Below are positions 57,650-64,000 of a stretch of DNA of 64,000 bases, one piece after another. Below the pieces are notes generated by a model that saw only the letters and a program-made list of their open reading frames with translations, had not been told where the DNA came from and ran no database searches. Within the stretch, counting starts at the first letter, position 1. The number at the start of each line of letters is the position of its first letter. Origin of the DNA: SG8-4 sp964598225 (GTDB taxonomy: Bacteria; Planctomycetota; Phycisphaerae; Sedimentisphaerales; Anaerobacaceae); the NCBI GenBank assembly GCA_964598225.1, contig CAZRBG010000003.1, positions 62,001-126,000 of the forward strand. Reading direction: 5' to 3'. The position numbers and the translations under genes are program-made.

Positions 57650-59020
57650 TCAGTGGATGGGGAATTCCTTGCACAAGTGCCTTACTTTGTTCTTGATACT
57701 CTCGCTGAGAGACTTATCTATTCTGTATTGCCCGGGAGCCGGGCTGTTGGTATTTCGCAACACCGAGTCAATCAACTCCGAAGTCAGACCCATTTGCTCG
57801 CTGCCCATGCCGGTTCTGGTGACGATGGGCGTGCCGAGTCTGATCCCGCCGGCGATCGCGGCGGGGTTTTTGTCGTATGGCAGCCGGTTCTTGTTGATGA
57901 TTATGCCGCAATCTTCGAGGCTTTGCTGGGCGGCTATGCCCGTCATGCCGGGATTGAGGCTTGCCACGTTCACCAGGACCATGTGCGTGTCCGTGCCGCC
58001 GGTCAGAACGTCGTGGCCGAGGTCGAGAAGATTTTGGGCGAGCGCCCTGGCGTTTTCCACGATTTTGAACTGTCTGGCCCGGTATTCTTCGGAAAGTGTT
58101 TCTTTGAAGAACACTGCTTTTGCGGCGACGTTGTTGAGGTAGGGCGTTCCCTGCATTCCCGGAAAGGTTGTCTTTTGTATTAGCTCGCAGAGAGTAGTTC
58201 TTTTACCGTCTATGTTCACTGTTTTGTCATAATCTCTGCCCATCAGGATCAGACCGCCTCGCGGCCCGCCGGGTTTGTAGGTGCTGGTCGTGGTGAAATG
58301 CGCGTGGTCTATCGGCGACGGATGCACACCGGCGATCACCAGCCCGGCGATGTGCGAGATGTCGGCCATGAGATATGCTCCGACTTCGTCGGCGATGCGC
58401 CGGAATCGACTGAAATCTATCAGTCGCGAATAAGCGCTTGTGCCGCAGATAATCAGTTTCGGCCTGAACGCGACCGCTCTTTCCCGGATCGCATCATAAT
58501 CGAGAAGAAAGGTATCTCTGTCGAGATGGTAATTCTCCACGTTAAAGAACTTTCCGGTAAAGGCAACCTTTGCTCCGTGCGACAGATGCCCTCCCTGGTC
58601 CAGCGCGAGGCTCAGGATTTTGTCGCCGCTTTGCAGCAGGGCGGCTATGACAATTTGATTGGCGCCCGTGCCGCAGTGCGGCTGAACGTTTGCGTATTTG
58701 GCCCCAAAGGTCTCTTTCGCTCCGTCCACGGCCAGTTTCTCGGCCTCATCAACAAATTCGCACCCGCCGTGGTATCTTTTTCCGGGGAATCCTTCGGTGG
58801 TCTTGTTTTGAAGGATCGAACCGAGTGTGGCAAGGACGGCTCTGGAACATTGATTCTCGGCGGCTATAAGCTGAAGGGTGTTTTGCAGCCTCTCGTACTC
58901 TCTGGCTATCAGCTCGTAAACCCGTGCATCCTGTTTTTTCAGAGCGTCGAAAACACCTTCATGGTATTGCCGCGAAGATCCTTTTTCGGTCGAATCCACC
59001 ACGTTCCAAACCTTTCTCAC
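57650..59020 (-). CDS. Serine hydroxymethyltransferase-like PLP enzyme, divergent
   Basis: 456 residues (GTG at 59020; a GTG at 59002 has a better Shine-Dalgarno spacing). Overall clearly SHMT: EGFPGKRYHGGCEFVD, NVQPHCGTGANQ, ADISHIAGLVIAGVHPSP, and PLP lysine 249 in TTTSTYKPGGPRGG. Several conserved positions differ: the family's THK before the PLP lysine reads TYK, the QPHSG serine is Cys, and DLAHGGHLTHG reads ALDQGGHLSHG. It may be the cell's only glyA or a paralog with altered substrate. It lies 21-39 nt downstream of rseP. Confidence 0.8.
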   Translation of the reverse strand: MRKVWNVVDSTEKGSSRQYHEGVFDALKKQDARVYELIAREYERLQNTLQLIAAENQCSRAVLATLGSILQNKTTEGFPGKRYHGGCEFVDEAEKLAVDGAKETFGAKYANVQPHCGTGANQIVIAALLQSGDKILSLALDQGGHLSHGAKVAFTGKFFNVENYHLDRDTFLLDYDAIRERAVAFRPKLIICGTSAYSRLIDFSRFRRIADEVGAYLMADISHIAGLVIAGVHPSPIDHAHFTTTSTYKPGGPRGGLILMGRDYDKTVNIDGKRTTLCELIQKTTFPGMQGTPYLNNVAAKAVFFKETLSEEYRARQFKIVENARALAQNLLDLGHDVLTGGTDTHMVLVNVASLNPGMTGIAAQQSLEDCGIIINKNRLPYDKNPAAIAGGIRLGTPIVTRTGMGSEQMGLTSELIDSVLRNTNSPAPGQYRIDKSLSESIKNKVRHLCKEFPIH

Positions 59021-59041
59021 CGAGTGCGGCGAATCAGTCCC

Positions 59042-61177
59042 TTACCCGCCGCCTGAAATCCATTGCCGGAACTTGTCGAAAATACCGGTTCTCTGAATGT
59101 CATTGAATGTGACGTAAAGGAAAAGCGCTAATATCAGTATCCAGCCGGTGTATGCTATGGCCGCCTGCACGCGCTCGCTGAAAGCCGCTCCGCGGACCTT
59201 TTCGACGAGCAGAAGCATTACTAATCCTCCGTCGAGCGGCGGCAGAGGCAGGAAATTGAAAACGGCAATTACCGCGCTGATCAGGCCGAGAAAATAGACA
59301 TAGTAAATGAAGGGTTGTTCGTCGACAATCGTATAGCTGGCTTTGATGATGCCGAGCGGCCCCATGAGATTCTTCGGACTTACCAGTCCGCCCACAAGCC
59401 GCCTCAGGGTCACGTATGTCTGGGCGATGAACATCCGTGTTTTTCTAAAGCCCATAACCACCGCGTCGACCGGGCCGCCGGCTTTGAACTTCCTTTCCAG
59501 CCTGTCGAAAGGAATATCCAAAGCGAAGCTGGACGTGACGGCAATAAACTCTTTCGGATCATCGGGGATTTGCACGGCCACGTTACCCGCTGTTTCGGCG
59601 TTGAGCCGCCAATCGATAGTGATTCGCTCGCCGGGGTATCGTTTGATCTCCCTGATCACATCGTAGAAAGTGTTTACCTTCGCTCCGTCTACGGCCGTAA
59701 TGGCCGCACCGCCCGGTATGTTGAGCTTCGCGGGTCCGTCGTTGACATCTATAGTTTCCGCAACAACCGGATGCTCCATGTCGAGCACCGGCGCGAAACC
59801 GATCATTACGCTGCCGTCGAATTTTGACTTTCGCGGCGTCACAGCAACAGTGAGTGTCTTGCCCACGCCATCTGCATCCTCTCGCAAAACCTTTATGTCC
59901 AACTTCTTATTCTCATGTTCTTTCGTGATCTTGCGCATCTGTTCGAACGTGGGATTATCCACATTGCCGACGGCCACAATAATATCACCTTCTTGCAGTC
60001 GGGGCCTTTCCTTCGGCGGGGAATAATCTTCGTTAAGCGTCTCTATCCTCAGCCGAGGGACCATAGAGTAGATATGGCTGAGATCTCCTTCGATGTTTCG
60101 CGCAACACCGTATCTCAGTTTCAGTTGAGTCTCGTTTTTTTCAGTTTTGTCGGCAGTCTTCCGTTTGGCCGTCAGCGTCACTTCAGAGGCGAAGGTGTTT
60201 TCGATTATCCGCCTGAGTTCCCAATGCGCAGTCACGGGCCGGCTGTTGACGGACACAACACGGTCGCCGGGCAGCAGGCCCGTCTCGGTCTTAAGATCAT
60301 TGGCGTCGCTCTTTGTAAGTTCTGCGATCTCCAGACTCATCGGCTGAATCAGGCCGAAGCCTCTCATAGGCTGGCCGGGCAATTGCTCGGCCTCAAGCTC
60401 GATGTTTTCTTCCGAACCGTCAAGCCGCCGCACGGTCATCGGCACCTTTTCGTTCTTGCCCGAAAGCGCCGCAGCTATCGCGATGTTGCCGAAATCGAGA
60501 TCGGTATCCTTGCCGTTGATCTCGATAATCTCGTCGCCCGGTTTAAGTCCTTTTTCAGCAGCAGGTGAACCGGGTATGACATCGCCTACAACCGCCGGAG
60601 GCAGGTCGATTCCGATAAGGAAAGCGATCATAAAGATGATGATTGCGCTTATAACGTTGCAGGTAACTCCCGCCGCAAGAACCGCAGCTCGTGTGCCGAG
60701 CGGCTTGTTCATGAATGAACGAGGATCTTCCGTTTCTTTTGCCGGGCCGGTATCATCCTGGCCCAGCATTTTGACAAAACCGCCGAACGGTATCAGGCCG
60801 ATGCGATATTCGGTGTCGCTGGGTTCGCCCTTCGAGCCGAGTGTGAAGCTCAACGCCCCGTCGCCGGACTCATCATTTTCTTTCGGCAGCATCTCGGGGA
60901 GTATTCGAAATCGAACGCCGTTTTCAGTTCTCTGTATGCCGAATAGAATAGGCGGCATGAAGATGGAAAACGCCTCCACTTTGATACCGCCTATCTTGGC
61001 GGCTATAAAATGGCCGAATTCGTGGATCATGACCACCGCTCCGAATCCCAGCAGAACCAGCAGTATGTTTCCGAACGTGCCGAGGTTCGTGAAGATCAGA
61101 AAGACCAACGTAACTGTAACAATGCCCAGCACGATGACCCGTGAATACTTGTTTACAAATTCCTTTATTTCCGACAT
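59042..61177 (-). CDS. rseP: RIP metalloprotease RseP with expanded PDZ region
   Basis: 711 residues, far longer than the typical 420-450. HEFGH (52-56) is the zinc and catalytic motif, and FNFLPLPPLDGG (about 640-651) carries the third zinc ligand Asp. Between the second membrane helix (about 170-190) and about 540 lie four PDZ-like segments: GSPAAEKGLKPGDEIIEING, TGLLPGDRVVSVNSRPV, PRLQEGDIIVAVGNVD and PGGAAITAVDGAKV. It cleaves membrane-anchored regulators or signal peptides. It sits between dxr and the SHMT gene; rseP next to dxr is a common arrangement. Confidence 0.9.
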   Translation of the reverse strand: MSEIKEFVNKYSRVIVLGIVTVTLVFLIFTNLGTFGNILLVLLGFGAVVMIHEFGHFIAAKIGGIKVEAFSIFMPPILFGIQRTENGVRFRILPEMLPKENDESGDGALSFTLGSKGEPSDTEYRIGLIPFGGFVKMLGQDDTGPAKETEDPRSFMNKPLGTRAAVLAAGVTCNVISAIIIFMIAFLIGIDLPPAVVGDVIPGSPAAEKGLKPGDEIIEINGKDTDLDFGNIAIAAALSGKNEKVPMTVRRLDGSEENIELEAEQLPGQPMRGFGLIQPMSLEIAELTKSDANDLKTETGLLPGDRVVSVNSRPVTAHWELRRIIENTFASEVTLTAKRKTADKTEKNETQLKLRYGVARNIEGDLSHIYSMVPRLRIETLNEDYSPPKERPRLQEGDIIVAVGNVDNPTFEQMRKITKEHENKKLDIKVLREDADGVGKTLTVAVTPRKSKFDGSVMIGFAPVLDMEHPVVAETIDVNDGPAKLNIPGGAAITAVDGAKVNTFYDVIREIKRYPGERITIDWRLNAETAGNVAVQIPDDPKEFIAVTSSFALDIPFDRLERKFKAGGPVDAVVMGFRKTRMFIAQTYVTLRRLVGGLVSPKNLMGPLGIIKASYTIVDEQPFIYYVYFLGLISAVIAVFNFLPLPPLDGGLVMLLLVEKVRGAAFSERVQAAIAYTGWILILALFLYVTFNDIQRTGIFDKFRQWISGGG

Positions 61178-61209
61178 TAAGATTCTCCAAAATGGCTAAA
61201 TCATGAGAC

Positions 61210-62367
61210 TCATACGCTACAGGCCAGCTCCGTAACCTCTCTTCTGGCCCAGTCGTCGACCTCGAGAATTTCTTCGAGGGATACTTCGGTCTTAATACTA
61301 TGCTTGTCAAGGCAATGTTCGATAAACTCGACTATGTTGACGAAAGAGATTCTTCCGGCGAGGAACTCCCCGACGGCGGCTTCGTTTGCGGCATTGAACA
61401 CGACGGGGGCCGTCCCACCCGTTCCGGCTATCTCATACGCCAGCGGCAGGGCGCGAAACATCTCGAAATCAGGTTTTGCGAAGGTTAATTTGCCCGTTTC
61501 TTCGAGACGAAGCTCTCTGGTGATGCCCGCAACTCTCGCCGGGTACGTCAGAGCGTACTGAATCGGCAGGCACATGTCCGGTTCGCCAAGCTGGGCCATC
61601 ATCGAACCATCGACGAACTCCACGAGAGAGTGGACGATCGATTCGGGGTGAATCAGTACCTCGATCTTTTCAACCGGCACATCGAAGAGCCAGCGAGCCT
61701 CGATGATCTCGAACGCCTTGTTCATCATGGTCGCCGAGTCGACCGTTATTTTAGGCCCCATATCCCAGGTGGGATGAGAGAGGGCCTGCTTCCGCGTGAC
61801 CTCCTGTAGTTCTTCGGCTGTGGCGCCTCTTAAGGGGCCGCCCGAGCCAGTTAGAATGATGCGTTTTACCTCTTCCGAATTGCCACACTGCATGGCCTGG
61901 AATACGGCGGAATGTTCGCTGTCGACCGGTAGAATGGCGCCGCCGTTTTCGTGGATTTCTCTCGTCAGCAGCTCTCCCGCTATGACGAGCGGCTCTTTGT
62001 TAGCGATTGCGAGTCTCTTTCCTTTGCGAGCGGCCGCCAGAAGCGCCGGCAGACCGGCGGCTCCCACGACTGCGGCCAGGACGACGTCCACCTGCTCGAT
62101 CTCAGCAATAGTCGTCATTGCTTCGGAACCGGCGAGAATCTCAACATCCAGATCGGCGAGCATTTCGCTGAGATCCACAGCACAAACGGAGTCGGTTACC
62201 GCAACAAACCTTGGCCGATATCGCCTTGCCTGATCGGCGAGAAGCTGAACGTTGCTGTGAGCGGTCAACGCAAAAACCTGATAATTCGGGCCGAGCGCAT
62301 CAATTACCGCAATCGCATTTCTGCCGATCGATCCGGTAGAACCCAAAATAGCAATTTGCTTTACCAC
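61210..62367 (-). CDS. dxr: 1-deoxy-D-xylulose 5-phosphate reductoisomerase
   Basis: 385 residues from the GTG at 62367, where KQIAILGSTGSIGRNAI begins the NADPH fold; the open frame upstream has no family match. SGSEAMTTIAEIEQVDVVLAAVVGAAGLPALL, the NKEPLV motif, LPVDSEHSAVFQ, PTWDMGPKITVDSATMMNKAFEIIEA and HPESIVHSLVEFVDGSMMAQ are the MEP-pathway signature, with the Asp and Glu metal ligands in place. It makes 2-C-methyl-D-erythritol 4-phosphate. Followed 32 nt later by rseP. Confidence 0.95.
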   Translation of the reverse strand: MVKQIAILGSTGSIGRNAIAVIDALGPNYQVFALTAHSNVQLLADQARRYRPRFVAVTDSVCAVDLSEMLADLDVEILAGSEAMTTIAEIEQVDVVLAAVVGAAGLPALLAAARKGKRLAIANKEPLVIAGELLTREIHENGGAILPVDSEHSAVFQAMQCGNSEEVKRIILTGSGGPLRGATAEELQEVTRKQALSHPTWDMGPKITVDSATMMNKAFEIIEARWLFDVPVEKIEVLIHPESIVHSLVEFVDGSMMAQLGEPDMCLPIQYALTYPARVAGITRELRLEETGKLTFAKPDFEMFRALPLAYEIAGTGGTAPVVFNAANEAAVGEFLAGRISFVNIVEFIEHCLDKHSIKTEVSLEEILEVDDWARREVTELACSV

Positions 62368-62484
62368 AGAAAAACGAACCTGTAACCTTTCGCGAGAACA
62401 CACTCTGATACGGAAATTCTTAAGTGTAGTATATCTTTTCTGGCTTGCATGGCAAGAAAACACTGTGTTTTGCCGCACAGGTTA

Positions 62485-63360
62485 TCAGTGAATGACCTTA
62501 TTGAGGGGATAAGTAATAACGCCGGAAGCGCCAGCTCTCTTGAGTGCCGGAACGATGGCGCGTTCGATCTTGTCGTCTATGATTACCTCCATCGCCACAA
62601 ATTCAGAATCGGCCAGGGGCGAAACGGTCGGACTTTTTTCAGACGGCAATATCTCCAGAATCGACCCGACGTCGTTCTTTCTGACGTTGAGCTTCAAGCC
62701 GACCTTGTTTCGGGCTTCGATGGCCGCATTTAACAGTATCGAGATGTTGTCCACTTTTTCTCGCTTGAAATCATCGTGCCATGCCTGCTTGTTGGCGATG
62801 AATCTTGTCGTCGAGGTTATGATTGTGTCCACTATCCGCAGATTGTTAGCGGCCAGAGACGTTCCGGTTTCAGTGAGCTCCACGATGGCGTCCACCAGCC
62901 GGGCTTTTACTTCGGTTGCGCCCCAACTGAATTCGATTTTGACGCTGGTGTTCCTGTCGGCAAAATACTTGCGGGTTACATTCACAAGTTCCGTTGCTAT
63001 AATTCCTCCGGCCAGATCTTCGGCGGTTCTGACGGCGGACTCGTTCGGTACGGCCAACACCCACCTTGCGGGCTTGCTCGTGGCTTTGCTGTATGCAAGC
63101 TCGCATATTTCGACCACTTCTGAATCATTTTCCTTAATCCAGTCATAGCCGGTGATTCCGGCGTCTATGACGCCGTCTTCGACGTAACGGCTCATCTCCT
63201 GAGCCCGGAGCATCGTCAACTGGATCTGATCGTCGTCGATGGGGGGCAGATAACTCCTCTTGGAATCCGGAATATTGAAACCGGCCTTGGCGAAAAGTTC
63301 GATCGTTGCTTTTTGTAAACTACCTGCTGGTATTCCTAATCTTAGTATCTTATCTGGCAT
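62485..63360 (-). CDS. hisG: ATP phosphoribosyltransferase, long form
   Basis: 291 residues from the ATG at 63360. ILRLGIPAGSLQKATIELFAKAGFNI opens it; DAGITGYDWIKENDSEV and VDAIVELTETGTSLAANNLRIV are the PRPP and substrate loops; the extra C-terminal domain (about 215-291) is the ACT-like regulatory part of the long HisG that binds histidine. First step of histidine synthesis. No other his gene is in the window. Confidence 0.93.
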   Translation of the reverse strand: MPDKILRLGIPAGSLQKATIELFAKAGFNIPDSKRSYLPPIDDDQIQLTMLRAQEMSRYVEDGVIDAGITGYDWIKENDSEVVEICELAYSKATSKPARWVLAVPNESAVRTAEDLAGGIIATELVNVTRKYFADRNTSVKIEFSWGATEVKARLVDAIVELTETGTSLAANNLRIVDTIITSTTRFIANKQAWHDDFKREKVDNISILLNAAIEARNKVGLKLNVRKNDVGSILEILPSEKSPTVSPLADSEFVAMEVIIDDKIERAIVPALKRAGASGVITYPLNKVIH

Positions 63361-63395
63361 TTTTCGTGTCCCACGAAGCACATTAAGTGATTGCC

Positions 63396-63995
63396 TCAGG
63401 ATTTTTTTCTCCTGGCCGTCTTTTTCTTTGTTTTCTTCTTAGTTTTTGTCTTTTTCCGCGTTGTCTTCTTTCCGGTTTTTTTCGTCGTCTTGGTCTTCTT
63501 CCTGGTTTTCCTGGTCTTTTTGGCCGTGCCTGATTCGCTCTCACGTCTGAGAAGGGCGTAAAATTCGTACCCGTTCTTGGCCGGTATTTGTTTGGCCAGG
63601 AATCCGCCTATCTGCCGTTCGTCGGCGTCAGGATCGACTAACTCGTTGCTCTTGAGGTATTCGATCATTTGTTTGGTCAGCGGTACGGCGTGCCCTTTCA
63701 GAGCTGTCAACATGCAGTAATCGACCGCAAGGCGGCTTATACCTTCTATTTTTTCGAGGGCGTGTCTGGCAGGGCGTTTTCCTTCTTTCTTCAGGAATTC
63801 CAGGTCTACCTTATGATAGTGGTTGAAAATATCATTCAGAACTTCTATGAGACTCGAAGCAGTATCTTTCGTTGCCTTAGTATCCTTGTTCAGCACGTCG
63901 ACTATCTCTTCGGTCCGTGCAACTCTCAGATCGTTCCAGTCCACAAAGTGGCCCGCCATTCTCTTGGTAGCCGATGTTGCAGACTTTTCCGACAT
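63396..63995 (-). CDS. Endonuclease III-like protein with lysine-rich tail
   Basis: 199 residues to the ATG at 63995; the frame is open to the window edge, so an earlier start is possible. HFVDWNDLRVARTEEIVDVLN and an HhH-GPD-like middle (PARHALEKIEGISRLAVDYCMLTALKGHAVPLTKQMIEYL) resemble the endonuclease III superfamily, but the classic catalytic Lys and the Cys cluster are not evident. The last 45 residues are almost only Lys, Thr and Arg. A DNA-binding protein is likely; glycosylase activity is doubtful. Confidence 0.65.
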   Translation of the reverse strand: MSEKSATSATKRMAGHFVDWNDLRVARTEEIVDVLNKDTKATKDTASSLIEVLNDIFNHYHKVDLEFLKKEGKRPARHALEKIEGISRLAVDYCMLTALKGHAVPLTKQMIEYLKSNELVDPDADERQIGGFLAKQIPAKNGYEFYALLRRESESGTAKKTRKTRKKTKTTKKTGKKTTRKKTKTKKKTKKKTARRKKS

Positions 63996-64000
63996 TTCAC

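Overview
The window looks like a draft-genome scaffold (one run of 100 N at 3552-3651) from a Planctomycetota bacterium, most likely class Phycisphaerae. This rests on family content and is not a phylogenetic placement. Markers are: three prepilin-like secreted proteins with a GFTLIELLVVIAIIA N-terminus, two of them with a C-terminal DG motif; very large secreted proteins built from LamG, CBM4/9-like, discoidin and 'YYWRVDEVN' beta-sandwich modules; a DUF1080 protein; Tat-exported Gfo/Idh/MocA and sugar-isomerase-like proteins; a formylglycine-generating-enzyme remnant; and tandem clpP genes beside tig.

Layout. 1-4.7 kb: a prepilin-like gene and a membrane-anchored STAND-like NTPase with a recently expanded TPR array that broke the assembly. 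5-5.5 kb: a RelE/antitoxin pair. 5.6-12 kb: two giant modular secreted proteins plus the FGE remnant. 12.7-12.85 kb: a non-coding stretch with three consecutive hairpins. 12.8-18.2 kb: a compact minus-strand group of seven genes (DUF1805, sugar isomerase-like, Ada-type zinc-site protein, DUF1638, MntP, DUF362 ferredoxin, XRE/S24 regulator). 18.5-22.2 kb: the proteostasis operon tig-clpP-clpP-lipoprotein, followed by tRNA-Gly(GCC). 22.7-30.9 kb: a tripartite RND efflux operon with its own strong promoter, downstream of a PadR regulator and a polyferredoxin membrane protein; the PadR gene has a textbook promoter overlapped by a perfect operator palindrome. 31-33.4 kb: an uncharacterised membrane-protein pair and a UroD-family methyltransferase-like enzyme.

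34-45 kb is a second secreted and carbohydrate-facing region: DUF1080 protein, prepilin-like protein, a 962-residue CBM/LamG protein whose LamG domain is cut by a roughly 200-bp imperfect palindrome, a Tat-exported oxidoreductase, a small lipoprotein, an M23-like/PKD/golvesin protein and a third prepilin-like protein. 45-47.4 kb is small accessory DNA: a four-helix-bundle protein carrying an in-frame copy of a dispersed AT-rich repeat, a PadR regulator with an unknown partner, and a toxin-antitoxin pair whose promoter predicts a leaderless mRNA.

47.7-57.6 kb is a surface-polysaccharide cluster: a GT2, a GT-C membrane transferase, a methyltransferase and two GT4 enzymes on plus, meeting a polysaccharide pyruvyl transferase, an FrhB-type iron-sulfur protein and a flippase on minus. 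57.6-64 kb is core metabolism on minus: SHMT-like, RseP with four PDZ-like segments, Dxr, HisG and an endonuclease III-like protein with a lysine-rich tail.

No CRISPR array, rRNA gene, transposase or prophage was seen. The most unusual items are the palindrome-truncated LamG gene, the STAND-TPR gene with a predictable gap length, the Ser-His-Asn ClpP paralog, the domain nested inside another domain in the 1090-residue secreted protein, and the three-hairpin locus at 12.7 kb.
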